This document shows, piece after piece, positions 18,161 to 27,395 of a stretch of 64,000 bases of DNA (position 1 is the stretch's first letter; the number at the start of each line of letters is the position of its first letter). The notes beneath the pieces were generated by a model. It was not told the DNA's origin and ran no database searches. It saw only the letters and a program-made list of their open reading frames with translations. The stretch covers positions 1 to 64,000 of the forward strand of contig JAOSKV010000001.1 in NCBI GenBank assembly GCA_027493405.1. The letters are read 5' to 3'. This stretch comes from FEB-22 sp003105195 (GTDB taxonomy: Bacteria > Pseudomonadota > Alphaproteobacteria > Rhizobiales > Xanthobacteraceae). The position numbers and the translations under genes were made by a program.

Positions 18161-18772
18161 ATGAGCCTGCAGACCTGGCTGATCTACCTCCTGGCCGCCA
18201 CCGGCCTCTCGCTCTCGCCGGGGCCGAACGGCCTGCTCGCGCTCACCCACGGCGCGCTGCACGGGCGCGGCAAGGCGATGTACACGATCGCGGGCGGCGC
18301 CCTCGGGTTCGTCGCCGTGATGGCGCTGTCCATGTTCGGCATCGGCGCATTGCTGAAGGCGTCGGTGGTCTGGATCGAGGTGCTGCGCTGGGCGGGCGGC
18401 GCCTACCTGGTCTGGCTCGGCATCCAGGTCTGGCGCGCGCCGCCGATATCGCTCACGGTGGCAGGCGTCGCCGGCCCGGCGCGCGGCGCCATGCTGTTCC
18501 GCCAGGGCGCGCTCTCGGCGCTCACCAACCCGAAGGCGATCCTGTTCTTCGCGGCCTTCCTGCCGCAGTTCATCGACCCGGCGCGCAGCCTCCTGCTGCA
18601 GTTCGCGATCATGGCCGGCACCTTCGCGGCGATCGAGATCGTCACCGAATATGTGATCGCGAGCTTCGCGCAGCGCATCAGCCCCTGGCTCGCCCGCGCG
18701 GGCCGGCACTTCAACCGCGCCTGCGGCGGCCTGTTCGTCGCGATCGGCGCCGCGCTGCCGCTGCGCGCGTGA
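18161..18772 (+). CDS. LysE/RhtB family amino-acid exporter
   Basis: A 203-residue inner-membrane protein with the LysE/RhtB signature LSLSPGPNGLLALTHGALHG near the N-terminus and NPKAILFFAAFLPQFI (about 125-140), which is the second conserved motif. About six hydrophobic helices are predicted. Likely exports amino acids or related metabolites; the substrate is unknown. The ATG is at 18161. Confidence 0.9.
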   Translation: MSLQTWLIYLLAATGLSLSPGPNGLLALTHGALHGRGKAMYTIAGGALGFVAVMALSMFGIGALLKASVVWIEVLRWAGGAYLVWLGIQVWRAPPISLTVAGVAGPARGAMLFRQGALSALTNPKAILFFAAFLPQFIDPARSLLLQFAIMAGTFAAIEIVTEYVIASFAQRISPWLARAGRHFNRACGGLFVAIGAALPLRA

Positions 18773-18802
18773 GCCTCATCGACGCGCCCCGGATTGATTG
18801 GC

Positions 18803-20029
18803 TCACTCCCGCTCCTCCGGCGGTCTCACGTGCCGAAACTGCATCAACAGCAGCAGGTCGTAGAGGATCTTCAGGACGCCACAGATGAGGAGCGGCCAGG
18901 CGCGCAACGAGGCCGCGAACAGGGCGCCGGCCAGCGCCGGGCTGACGGCGGCGGCGAGGCTGCGCGGCACCGAGGTGAAGCTCGCGGCGGCGGCCCGCTC
19001 GGCCTCGGTGACGACCGCCATCACGTAGGAGGAGCGCGTCGGCACGTCCATTTGCGACAGCGCCGCGCGGACGAGCAGGAGCGCGAGCGCCACCGGCAGC
19101 GTCGGCGCGAAGGCCGCGAGGATCAGCGCGATGCTCGACGGGATGTGGGTGAACACCATGGTGTTGACGAGCCCGATGCGCCGCGAGAGCCGGGCCGCCA
19201 CCGGGAACGAGAAGGCCGAGAGCACGCCCGCCCAGAAGAAGAACAGGCTCGCTTCCGCGAGCGAGAGCGCGAAGCGCTCGAACAGCCACAGCGCGAGCAG
19301 CGACTGGACCACGAAGCCGCCCGCGAAGGCGTCGAGGCTGAACAGGGCCGCGAGCCGGACGACAATGCGGCGCGAGGGCCCGAGCGCGGCGCCGCTCCCG
19401 GAGGCGCGCGCGGGCGGGCGCCGCGGGATGCGGGCATAGAGGAGGCCGCCCGCGATGCCGAGCGCCGCATAGAGGACGAACATCGCCTTCAGCGCGCTCA
19501 GCGGATCGAGCCCGATCGATCCGAGCACCTCGGGCGTCGCCGCCGCCAGCGCGCCGACCGCGGCCGCCAGCGCGCCGACCAGGCTGTAGCGCGCGAACAG
19601 GCGCGTGCGCTCGGCGTCGGTCGCCTCGCGCGCCAGCACGGCATGCTCGAGCGGCACGAACACGCTGACGCTGCCCGAGGAGGGGTTCACGGTGCCGACG
19701 AAGGCGACGATCAGCAGCACCGCATAGTCGTGGGCGAGCGCGAAGGCGACGCCCGTCGCGATCATCAGCCCGGCGGCCGCGAGGAGCAGCCGGCGGTGGT
19801 CGAAGCGCACGCCGAGAAATCCGACCCCGATGGTCAGCAGCGCCGAGCCGAGCAGCGACGCGGTCGCGATCACGCCGACCTCCAGCGCCGAATACCCGAG
19901 CGCCAGCAGATAGGCCGGCAGCAGCACCGCCACGAAGCCGTCGCCGAAGTCCCGCACCGCCCGCGCCGCGAACAGCCAGGTCGCGGGACGGACGCGCGGT
20001 GGCGGGGCGGGGGCGAGGTCGTTCATCAT
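18803..20029 (-). CDS. MFS transporter
   Basis: A major facilitator of about 408 residues with two six-helix halves: N-terminal helices from about 20 to 180, then the loop ARIPRRPPARASGSG, then six more helices to FRHVRPPEERE. The usual motif between helices 2 and 3 appears as GVRFDHRRLLLAAAG. The substrate is unknown; resistance-type MFS proteins are the nearest match in layout. The start at 20029 (MMNDLAP) is preferred; an earlier ATG at 20092 would add a Pro-rich stretch. Convergent to the LysE gene. Confidence 0.85.
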   Translation of the reverse strand: MMNDLAPAPPPRVRPATWLFAARAVRDFGDGFVAVLLPAYLLALGYSALEVGVIATASLLGSALLTIGVGFLGVRFDHRRLLLAAAGLMIATGVAFALAHDYAVLLIVAFVGTVNPSSGSVSVFVPLEHAVLAREATDAERTRLFARYSLVGALAAAVGALAAATPEVLGSIGLDPLSALKAMFVLYAALGIAGGLLYARIPRRPPARASGSGAALGPSRRIVVRLAALFSLDAFAGGFVVQSLLALWLFERFALSLAEASLFFFWAGVLSAFSFPVAARLSRRIGLVNTMVFTHIPSSIALILAAFAPTLPVALALLLVRAALSQMDVPTRSSYVMAVVTEAERAAAASFTSVPRSLAAAVSPALAGALFAASLRAWPLLICGVLKILYDLLLLMQFRHVRPPEERE

Positions 20030-20285
20030 GGGCCGGGGCTGCGAGAGCGTAGTCTGCCGAGGCGGGCGGCTCGACGCGGGAAGGGGCACCATCTCGACAG
20101 ACTAGACGCAGGACGTCGAAGCTGCCGCGGAACAATCCGCACTCCTAGGAGAATTGCTACAACTGATTTCCCAGAGACAAACCCTCGCCGAGGCCCTTCC
20201 GGAAGCCCGGAAAACCGCTATCATGGACTTCGAAAGCGGGGTTCATTCGGGGAGTTCAGGCTGGAATCACTGGAGGGGCGGTCGG

Positions 20286-21446
20286 ATGCGATTCCCGCAG
20301 GTGTCGCATGCCGGTTTCGGGGCGGCGCGCGCTGTGTTGTTTGCATGTTTGCGACGCCATGCCGGTCTGCTTGCATTGTTATTGTCAGCCGGCTCGATCG
20401 CGGCGCTCGCGGGCGCACAGCCGGCGCATGCACTCTGTTTGAACCCGCCCTGCCCGGCGCCGTCGAACATCGCCGACATCAATATCGGTTCGGTCAATGC
20501 GCTGTTCGACCGTGCCGCGCATTTCACCGCCCAGATCGGCAAGCAATGGAGTCCGGGCTGGAATGCTGCCGCCGCGTTCAATCCGGGAGGCGGCGGTGCC
20601 GACGCTGACTCCGGTGCGGCAACCCATCCGCGCTACCGGATCTGGTCGGAAGGTTATTATTCGCAGTCGCGCACCGATCCGAGCGCGCGCTACAGCGGCG
20701 ACCGCCGCGAGTCCTATGGCGGCATCGTTGGTCTGGGCGCTTCCTTCTCCTCCGGCCTGAGCGCCGGCGTGTCGCTGGACCAGGCACGCACCGAGATGCA
20801 GATCACCGGACAAGCGCAGACCTCCGAGATCGATCTGACGCAGGTGGCCGCCAATCTCTCGTTCGATTCCGGACCCTGGACGTTCAGCGCGGCCGGCATC
20901 CACGGCTTCGGACGCATCGACGCCAGCCGTTTCGACGACGGCGGCCAGTCGACCGCCGACTACGGCACGAGTCTGTGGGGCGTGGTCGGCGAGATCAGCT
21001 ATCACTGGTCGCGCGACAACTGGCGGATCGTCCCGAAGGGCGGCATCGACTGGACCGCGGCCTCGGTCGATTCCTTTGCCGAAACCGGCGGCCTGACCCG
21101 CGTGAGCGCGACGACCAGCGACAGTTCGCGCACGCGCGTCTATGGCACCCTCGAACTGGGCTATACGGGCCGCGCCGGTTCGACCGTTTACGACATTGCG
21201 GTCTACGGAAAGGCGATCGAGATCGTCGATCAGGATCCCGGCGTGATGTTCGTTCGTCCGGTGAGCCCGACCATCCTGCCGCGTACCGTGCCCGGCGTCA
21301 GCGACTCCGGGTTCGAATTCGCGACCGGCGCTTCGCTCTCGTTGCTGGCAACCGAGAAGATCAGGCTCTATGCGGTCTATGACGGCCGCTTCCGCGACAA
21401 TTTCCAGTCTCACGCCGGTACCGCCGGGCTGGAATTCCGCTGGTAG
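20286..21446 (+). CDS. Autotransporter-type outer-membrane beta-barrel protein
   Basis: A 386-residue exported protein. An extended signal peptide (about residues 1-48, ending AQPAHA) is followed by a short Cys-Pro segment (CLNPPCPAP) and a linker. Then from about residue 110 come alternating amphipathic strands (SEGYYSQSRTD, GIVGLGASFSSGLSAGVSLD, RVYGTLELGYTG) ending in the aromatic C-terminal LEFRW, the BAM-recognition feature of outer-membrane barrels. It resembles autotransporter beta-domains but has no long passenger. A GGAGGGG ribosome site supports the ATG at 20286. It is followed by a secreted low-complexity protein. Confidence 0.8.
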   Translation: MRFPQVSHAGFGAARAVLFACLRRHAGLLALLLSAGSIAALAGAQPAHALCLNPPCPAPSNIADINIGSVNALFDRAAHFTAQIGKQWSPGWNAAAAFNPGGGGADADSGAATHPRYRIWSEGYYSQSRTDPSARYSGDRRESYGGIVGLGASFSSGLSAGVSLDQARTEMQITGQAQTSEIDLTQVAANLSFDSGPWTFSAAGIHGFGRIDASRFDDGGQSTADYGTSLWGVVGEISYHWSRDNWRIVPKGGIDWTAASVDSFAETGGLTRVSATTSDSSRTRVYGTLELGYTGRAGSTVYDIAVYGKAIEIVDQDPGVMFVRPVSPTILPRTVPGVSDSGFEFATGASLSLLATEKIRLYAVYDGRFRDNFQSHAGTAGLEFRW

Positions 21447-21605
21447 CAGCCGCGACCGCCAGGATGGGCCCCGGTATCGCGCAGGTTATTCCAATGGACA
21501 CCGAGGAGGCGGAATTCTAGGCTTGCCATTGAACCGCTGCCCGCGTCCGCGCGACCAATCAGGGGTATTTCCGCCGCGCCGGCAGCGCGAAAAGGGAGAC
21601 CGGTC

Positions 21606-23267
21606 ATGGCCTTGGAATCCCGTAATCGCCTTCTCGCAACGATCCTGATCGCAAGCGCAACGGCTTTGACGTGCGACGTCGCGCTTGCCGGTCCCAACAG
21701 CATCAGCATCAGGCCGAGTGTGGGCAGCATATCGTCGATACGGCCGGACCTGTCGACGCGGATGCTGCGCGACAGCGGCCGCACGCAAGTTCGCGGCGTC
21801 GCCACCACGCCTGAATCGAGCGCCAAGAAGAAGAAGACGAAGGCCAAGCCGACGAAAGCCGCGAGAACAGGGACCATCGGCAAGGCCAAGACCGTCACCA
21901 AGAAGGTCTTGACGCCGGTCGCTTCGAACCCACCGGCGACCCCCGCCAGTCTCGGCACCAGCCCGGCTGGGCGGCTCATCGAAGGATTGCGGAGCAAGAT
22001 CGACGTTCCGGCGCTCGACGCGGTGCAGGGCGTGGCGGCGATGCCGGGCGCGCTCGGAACGCCGAGTGACGGACAGGGTTTGCCGAATTCGCCGCGCGAT
22101 CCGGCAGGCGCAGGCCCGGCAATGACGCTTCCCTCTTTCGGAGGACAGGTCGGGCAGGATGCGGCGCACAACGCCGGGCGCGTTCGCGAATGGATGCGCG
22201 GTCGGGTGGCGTCGGAGTTTGTGCCGGGGGACGCGGCGACCGCGGTTATGTCTTCTCAGAGCGCCGCGGCCAAGTCGGTGAGCCGGGCACCGTCGGCCGT
22301 GAACCGGAGTCATTGGGTGTGGACCTGGAGGACAGGTGAGGACAGCACGGTCGAACTCGCCGAGACTCTGCGCGGCGAAGGCGGCTTCACTGTCACTGAG
22401 AGCCGGAACGACCAACCCGTCCAAGTCAGGGAATACAACCGGCTGGGGGAACTGTCGTCCATTTGGGTTCGCAATCCGGACGGAACCACGACTACGACGC
22501 ATTACACGGTTGACAACATCATCATGTCGAGCGTGACGCGGGATGGACAGGGCGGCGTGGTTTCCGCCTATTACAATCCGCTCTTCTACGATCCGGCCAA
22601 TCCCACGAGCGCCGGCTCACGCAAGCAGGATGGAGGCTCGGGCAGCGTGGCGAGCGCCAATCCGAGCGGCAACACCAATACCGGCAACACCAATACCGGC
22701 AACACCAACGGCAATTCGTCCGGCAACCGCAATGACAATTCCGGCAGCGGATCCGGCAACAGCAACAGCAATGCAGGCTCGGGCAACACGATCTCCTCCT
22801 CGGGAAACAACGACAACGATAACGCCGGCAACGGCACAAGCGACAAGCCGACCAACGAAATCGCCCCGAGCAAGAATTCCTCGCAACCGGCGGAAGGCAC
22901 CGCTGGCAACCGCGACATTTTCCATGAGCGTGGCATCACGCATCCGGGCGCACGCCCGAAACAGACGGCGCGCGGTTCCGACGATCGCAACATTCCGTCC
23001 GAAAGCCCGGTCATCATCCGCCGCGACGGGCCTCCGACGCCGGATGAACTGAAGGCGGCGGTCACGCAGCCGGGCCTTGGCGACGCGCGCCCGAACGGCG
23101 GCGGTGGAACCGGGCGTAATGCCTCCGACTTCGCGCAGCCGCCGGCGGGTGGCGATCCGATCGGCAGCGCGACCAATCCGCAGCTGCGCGGCAGCGGCGT
23201 GGAGAGCGCCGGTGGCGGCTTGGTCAATCCCAATCCGGGCGACCCGGCGGAGGCCGGCAAGCGCTGA
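21606..23267 (+). CDS. Secreted Asn/Gly/Ser-rich low-complexity protein
   Basis: A 553-residue protein with a signal peptide (ending DVALA). A Lys-rich segment (SSAKKKKTKAKPTKAART, about 72-90) is followed by a central folded part (about 230-330) containing SHWVWTWRTGEDSTVELAET and a beta-rich stretch EYNRLGELSSIWVRNPDGTT. From about 355 to 430 it is an Asn/Gly/Ser/Thr tract with NTNTGNTN repeats. The C-terminal part is Pro/Gly-rich. No family recognised. It lies 160 bp downstream of the beta-barrel gene in the same direction; the pair may be co-expressed at the surface, which is inference. Confidence 0.7.
   Translation: MALESRNRLLATILIASATALTCDVALAGPNSISIRPSVGSISSIRPDLSTRMLRDSGRTQVRGVATTPESSAKKKKTKAKPTKAARTGTIGKAKTVTKKVLTPVASNPPATPASLGTSPAGRLIEGLRSKIDVPALDAVQGVAAMPGALGTPSDGQGLPNSPRDPAGAGPAMTLPSFGGQVGQDAAHNAGRVREWMRGRVASEFVPGDAATAVMSSQSAAAKSVSRAPSAVNRSHWVWTWRTGEDSTVELAETLRGEGGFTVTESRNDQPVQVREYNRLGELSSIWVRNPDGTTTTTHYTVDNIIMSSVTRDGQGGVVSAYYNPLFYDPANPTSAGSRKQDGGSGSVASANPSGNTNTGNTNTGNTNGNSSGNRNDNSGSGSGNSNSNAGSGNTISSSGNNDNDNAGNGTSDKPTNEIAPSKNSSQPAEGTAGNRDIFHERGITHPGARPKQTARGSDDRNIPSESPVIIRRDGPPTPDELKAAVTQPGLGDARPNGGGGTGRNASDFAQPPAGGDPIGSATNPQLRGSGVESAGGGLVNPNPGDPAEAGKR
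22665..22840 (+). repeat. Internal low-complexity repeat (Asn/Gly codons)
   Basis: Short tandem units such as GGCAACACCAATACC are repeated within the secreted protein gene, followed by degenerate GGC-AAC-type codons. They encode the NTNTG and SGN tract. Confidence 0.75.
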
Positions 23268-23359
23268 CGACTGAAGAGCCTGCAGCTTTCGGGACGCCCG
23301 GATCCGGAGCCATGGTTTCGGATTGACAAGACTTGGACCATTCTTGGCCCCGGCGGGCG

Positions 23360-24010
23360 CTAACCCTTCGCCGCGTCCCGCTTCGGCCGCCGCACCGCGC
23401 GCACCTTGCGGCTCGGGCCGCCGCCGCAGAAGAACGTGTCGGCGCCGTCCGACTCGAGGCCGGACACGCCGGTGCCGGGCGGTAGTGCCACGCGCTCCAG
23501 CACCGCGCCCCTCTGCGGATCGATTCGGCGCAGCTCGCTGTCCTCGCCTTCCCAGGTGCCGTGCCAGAGCTCGCCGTCGACCCAGGTGACGCCGGTGACG
23601 AAGCGGTTGGATTCGAGCGTGCGCAGGATTGCGCCGGTCTCGGGGTCGACCTGATGGATCTTGCGTTCGCGATACTGGCCGACCCAGAGCGCGCCCTCGG
23701 CCCAGGCGAGGCCGGAGTCGCCGCCGCCGCCGGGCGCGGGGATCGTGGCGAGCACGCGGCCGCTGTCCGGATCGATCTTCTGGATCCGGCTCTCGAACAG
23801 CTGGTAGAGATGGCGCCCGTCGAAGGCGGTGCCGGCATGGGCCGGCACCTCGAGCGCGCGCAGGATGCGGCCGCTCGCCGGATCGAGCAGGTTCAGCCGG
23901 TCGCCGGACGCGAACCAGACATGGCGGCCGTCGAAGCTGACGCCGTGCACGGCACTCACGCCCTCGAAGGGCCCGTACTCGCGGAGGATCTCGGCGGGGA
24001 GAGGTTTCAT
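23360..24010 (-). CDS. Beta-propeller (glutamine cyclotransferase-like) protein
   Basis: A 216-residue cytoplasmic protein made of short repeats of the type W-x-SGDRLNLLDPASGRILRAL, IQKIDPDSGRVLATI and IHQVDPETGAILRTL; each has a DP-x-SG/TG turn, the look of a five-blade propeller. Related proteins are annotated as glutamine cyclotransferase-like or SMP-30-like; the enzyme activity is not supported here. The start at 24010 (MKPLPAEIL) is preferred over upstream frames that run into the repeat. Confidence 0.65.
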   Translation of the reverse strand: MKPLPAEILREYGPFEGVSAVHGVSFDGRHVWFASGDRLNLLDPASGRILRALEVPAHAGTAFDGRHLYQLFESRIQKIDPDSGRVLATIPAPGGGGDSGLAWAEGALWVGQYRERKIHQVDPETGAILRTLESNRFVTGVTWVDGELWHGTWEGEDSELRRIDPQRGAVLERVALPPGTGVSGLESDGADTFFCGGGPSRKVRAVRRPKRDAAKG

Positions 24011-24046
24011 GGGGGTCCTGGCTCTCGTGCTCGGAAGATACTCCGC

Positions 24047-24089
24047 GTCATCCCCGGCCAAGCGCGCGAAGCGAGCGCGAGCCGGGATC
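24047..24089. repeat. Palindromic dispersed repeat, copy 4, left arm
   Basis: Starts GTCATCCCCGGCCAAGCGC and ends GAGCCGGGATC. It can itself fold into a hairpin (CCCGGC...GCCGGG). The group II intron begins at the next base. Its other half lies at 25962-26040. Confidence 0.88.
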
Positions 24090-25961
24090 GTGCGTCTGCA
24101 ATGTTGTTCTGTCAGGGAGGTGCAAGTCCAACCCATGTGAAGTCACGCCACATGTAGCCGAAGGCAACTGCGTCGACCAACTGCAGGGTTTCTGTGGGAG
24201 GCGGGGTGGGGAGCAGCCGGAGGCGAACGAGCAGCCCGCAGGAGAACGAACCCGTTTCGGCGTTGTGAAGCGGCGAGCCTGCGATCCCAAGGCGAAGCCT
24301 GGGTGGCGACACCCGGCCGGCACACCGACGTGGATGAGAGGGTGATGTCCGGGCCCATGACGTGGTTGGGGGCGGGATGTTCGGACGGCAGGGCAAAGGA
24401 AGCAGAGAGGCCTTGCCGGCGTGTGCGAGCCGGCGAGGAGTCAGAGCCCGCATAGTACCGTTGCGGCCGCGGCCGCTGGAGGATGGGGCAGCAAAACCCA
24501 TCCGAGGGAAGGCAGGGCAGGAAGGTGGATGCGGGAAGTCGATGGCCGGGCAGAGCAGCACTGGAAGTGCCGCAGAGGCTAAGCAAGGTGCAGAGATGCG
24601 ACGCGCCAGATGCAACTGGGCGTGGGTCGAAGCCGAGGTCTGGACGGAACGCATGCTGTCGGCGCTGGAGAACGGCGTCACAGGCGGCAAGTGGTACTCG
24701 CTGATCGACAAGGTGTACGCGCTTGCGACGCTGGGGCTTGCCTGGACGAAGGTGCAGGCGAACCGGGGTGCGGCGGGCGTGGATGGTCAGAGTGTGGATC
24801 GGTTCGCGGCGAAGGCAGAGTTCTATCTGTCGGAGCTGGCGACGGCGCTGCGGGACGGCAGCTACCGCCCGCAGGCGGTCAAACGGGTCGAGATCCCAAA
24901 GGGCGATGGGAGGACGCGACCGTTGGGGATTCCCACGGTCAAGGACCGCATCGTCCAGCAGGCGGTCCGCCTCGTGATCGAACCGGTCTTCGAGAACGGG
25001 TTCTGTGATGGCAGCTACGGCTTCCGTCCGGGACGCGGGTGTCATGACGCGCTGCGCGAGGTCGATCGACTGCTGCAGGAGGGGCGCACCCATGTGGTGG
25101 ACGCCGACCTGCGGAGCTACTTCGACACGATCCCGCACGAGCGCCTGATGGCGCGGGTCACAGCGAAGGTCAGCGATGGCCGCGTGCTTGACCTGATCCG
25201 CAGCTGGCTCGAAGCCGACATCCTGCACGGTCTGGAGCGATGGACGCCGGCCGAGGGCTCGCCGCAAGGTGCGGTGATCAGCCCTCTGCTGGCCAACATC
25301 TATCTTGACCCTCTGGACCGGCTGATGGCCGAGCACGGATACCCGATGGTGCGCTATGCGGACGACTTCGTGATCCTCACCCGCAGCCACGCGGAAGCCG
25401 AAGCGGCGCTCGCGCTGGTCAGGGCCTGGGTGGCGGAGAACGGCCTCACACTGCACCCCGAGAAGACGCGGATCGCCAACTGCCGCAAGAAGGGGAACGG
25501 CTTTGAGTTCCTCGGCTATCGGTTCGAACGCGGCCGCCGTCACGTGCGCAAGAAGAGCCTCGACAAGCTCAAGGAGACGATCCGGGAGAAGACGCGGCGC
25601 ACCCGAGGGCAGAGCGTGACGGTTGTCGTCGCCGATCTCAACCGGACGCTGCGCGGCTGGTTCGGCTACTTCAAGCACGCCCATCCGAGCACCTTTCTCG
25701 AGCTCGATCAGATGATCCGGCGCCGATTGCGGGCCATGCTGTGCAAGCAGGCCGGTCTGCGAGGCACCGGAAACGATCGCGCCGATCATCAGCGCTGGCC
25801 TAATGCCTACTTCGCGAATGCCGGGCTGTTCGCAACTCACACAGCCTGGCAAGCAGCGAGACAGCCTCGATGAAGAAACCACCAACTGGAGAGCCGTATG
25901 CGGGAAAACCGCCCGTACGGTTCGGCGGGCGGGGTCGGCGCGAGCCGATCCCGACCTCGAT
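24090..25961 (+). mobile_element. Group II intron, complete
   Basis: The 5' end GTGCG (24090) follows the repeat arm, and the 3' end is ...CGAT (25961). Joining 24089 to 25962 rebuilds GGGATC-CATAACC, the exact inner sequence of the repeat family (compare GGTTATGGATCCC at 25997-26010), which fixes both ends. Domain V is at 25891-25923 (GAGCCGTATGCGGGAAAACC and its pairing strand CCCGTACGGTTC, with a GAAA-type loop), followed by a domain VI hairpin. The encoded maturase is in domain IV. Insertion just after a hairpin is the habit of group IIC introns. The element looks intact and able to splice. Confidence 0.93.
24542..25873 (+). CDS. ltrA: Group II intron reverse transcriptase/maturase
   Basis: About 443 residues. 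Reverse transcriptase blocks are visible: NRGAAGVDGQSVDRF, GDGRTRPLGIPTVKDRIVQQ, YGFRPGRGCHDAL, HVVDADLRSYFDTIPHE, GSPQGAVISPLLANIYLD and the catalytic YADDFVIL (about residue 272). The maturase domain X contains LNRTLRGWFGYFKHAHPS. There is no HNH endonuclease domain, as in bacterial class C and related introns. Start choice is uncertain: ATG 24542 or 24596 both precede the conserved region; earlier ATGs extend into the intron RNA core. It promotes splicing and retromobility of the intron that contains it. Confidence 0.92.
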   Translation: MAGQSSTGSAAEAKQGAEMRRARCNWAWVEAEVWTERMLSALENGVTGGKWYSLIDKVYALATLGLAWTKVQANRGAAGVDGQSVDRFAAKAEFYLSELATALRDGSYRPQAVKRVEIPKGDGRTRPLGIPTVKDRIVQQAVRLVIEPVFENGFCDGSYGFRPGRGCHDALREVDRLLQEGRTHVVDADLRSYFDTIPHERLMARVTAKVSDGRVLDLIRSWLEADILHGLERWTPAEGSPQGAVISPLLANIYLDPLDRLMAEHGYPMVRYADDFVILTRSHAEAEAALALVRAWVAENGLTLHPEKTRIANCRKKGNGFEFLGYRFERGRRHVRKKSLDKLKETIREKTRRTRGQSVTVVVADLNRTLRGWFGYFKHAHPSTFLELDQMIRRRLRAMLCKQAGLRGTGNDRADHQRWPNAYFANAGLFATHTAWQAARQPR

Positions 25962-26040
25962 CATAACCCCGGCTTGTCCGTATCGCGACCACCGAGGTTA
26001 TGGATCCCGGCTCTCGCGCTGCGCGCTCGGCCGGGATGAC
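25962..26040. repeat. Palindromic dispersed repeat, copy 4, right part
   Basis: The continuation of the repeat interrupted by the intron: CATAACC at its start, a loop, GGTTATGGATCCCGG, and the outer end GCTCGGCCGGGATGAC. It also encodes the last residues and stop of the minus-strand regulator gene ending at 25998. Confidence 0.88.
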
Positions 26041-27293
26041 ACGCGCAGAATGTGTCGCGGCGCTCGGCGCGCATCATGTCTACCCTCCGGCAGCGGCGTC
26101 GGGAGTAACAAGGGCGTCGCGAATCCGGGCAACGGGGTGGTCCAGCGCCGGGCGCGGCCGCGGCCGAGGGCCTGGACCTTGCCGGCGGCGGCGAGCGTGT
26201 CGAGGGCGCGCTGCACGGTGCGCTGGCTCTGCGCCAGTGCGAGCGCGAGCGCCGAGCTCGACCAGGCCTCGCCGTCGGCGAGCAGCGCGAGCACGTCCGC
26301 ATGCGGCTCCTCCACGGGGCGCGCCAGCACCACCACCTTGCGCGCGCGCAGCGGCACCAGCCGGAAGCCGCGCGGCGTAGCGCTCACGCCGGCGAGCCCG
26401 CGCAGCGCCGCGCGCAGCCGCGCGATCTCGACGCGCAGCCGCGCGCGATGCGACTCGTCGGCATGGCGGGCGCCGAAAGCGCGCGCGAGCAGCGTCTCGC
26501 GCGGCGCGTCACCGGGCCAGGCCTCGGCGAGGGCGCGGAGAAGCGCGAACAGCACCGGGCGGCGCGCGAGCGCGACGACGTGGCGCGCGTCGCGCACCGC
26601 GTGCCGGGTCGCATCGACCACCAGCGCGCGCGAGGCGAACAGCGCCTCGACCTGCGCGAGGCGGATCGGCCGCGCCTCGCCCTGGACGATCCGGCGCGCG
26701 GCCGGCGCGTCGAGCAGACGCGCGACGCTCTCGACCTCGGCCGCGAGCGCCGGGATGCCGGCCGCACGCGCGGCGCGCCGGGCGCGCGCGAGCGCGGCGC
26801 GCGCGGTCTTCGTGCGCAGGCGCCGCATCGCGAGGCCGGCCACCGCCAGCTCGTGGGCGGCGCGCAGCGCGGGCGGGGCGGGGGCCGCGAGCCCGGCGAG
26901 CCGCGCCTCGGCCTCGTCGAGGCGGCCGATCAGGACCAGGCGGCGCACCTCGATGTTGCGCGCATGGGCGGCGTTGGCGCGGTCGCCATGCGCTTCGAGC
27001 ACGGCGCGCGCCGCGTCGAGCGCCTTGGCCGGAAAGGCGAGGTCGCGCGCCGCGAGCGCGATCTCGGCGGCCGCGACCACGCAGCGCGCGCGGGCGAGCG
27101 CCTCCCGGGCGCCGAAGCCGCGGGCGGCGCGTTTCAGCAGCGCCCTGGCGCGCGCGAGGTCGCCGAGCTGCGCCATCGCGATGCCGCGCAGCGCCAGCGC
27201 CGGCGCGTCCTCGCGCAGCGCCACCCGGTTCAGCGCGCCCAGCGGGTCGCCCGCCGCCAGCGCCCGCGCCGCGGCCGTGATCAGCGAGTCCAT
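25998..27293 (-). CDS. HTH regulator with TPR-like and winged-helix parts
   Basis: A 431-residue, Ala/Arg-rich protein. Residues 1-170 form helical TPR-like repeats (LGDLARARALLKRAARGFG). Residues about 215-300 look like a trans_reg_C/SARP-type winged helix (PVLFALLRALAEAWPGDAPR then RLRVEIARLRAALRGL). Near 350-400 a second small HTH appears (SSSALALALAQSQRTVQRAL). Similar regulators occur beside DUF899 genes, as here (divergent, 102 bp from the small Cys protein). The last ~20 residues (from about RHDARRAP) are encoded by the palindromic repeat, so the original C-terminus was probably replaced. Confidence 0.7.
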   Translation of the reverse strand: MDSLITAAARALAAGDPLGALNRVALREDAPALALRGIAMAQLGDLARARALLKRAARGFGAREALARARCVVAAAEIALAARDLAFPAKALDAARAVLEAHGDRANAAHARNIEVRRLVLIGRLDEAEARLAGLAAPAPPALRAAHELAVAGLAMRRLRTKTARAALARARRAARAAGIPALAAEVESVARLLDAPAARRIVQGEARPIRLAQVEALFASRALVVDATRHAVRDARHVVALARRPVLFALLRALAEAWPGDAPRETLLARAFGARHADESHRARLRVEIARLRAALRGLAGVSATPRGFRLVPLRARKVVVLARPVEEPHADVLALLADGEAWSSSALALALAQSQRTVQRALDTLAAAGKVQALGRGRARRWTTPLPGFATPLLLPTPLPEGRHDARRAPRHILRVSSRPSAQRESRDP

Positions 27294-27395
27294 CGAAATC
27301 CCGTCACACTTGTCACTCCCGCGGTCCCGGCGACCGGTCCTATGTCATCCCGCGACCGGCAGCCAGCCTGCGCCGGGAACCCGGAGGACCGCCTC

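Noticed and set aside
22660..22840. Short direct repeats considered as a CRISPR array
   Set aside because: They are in-frame codon repeats (NTNTG) inside a secreted protein gene, with no unique spacers of constant length.
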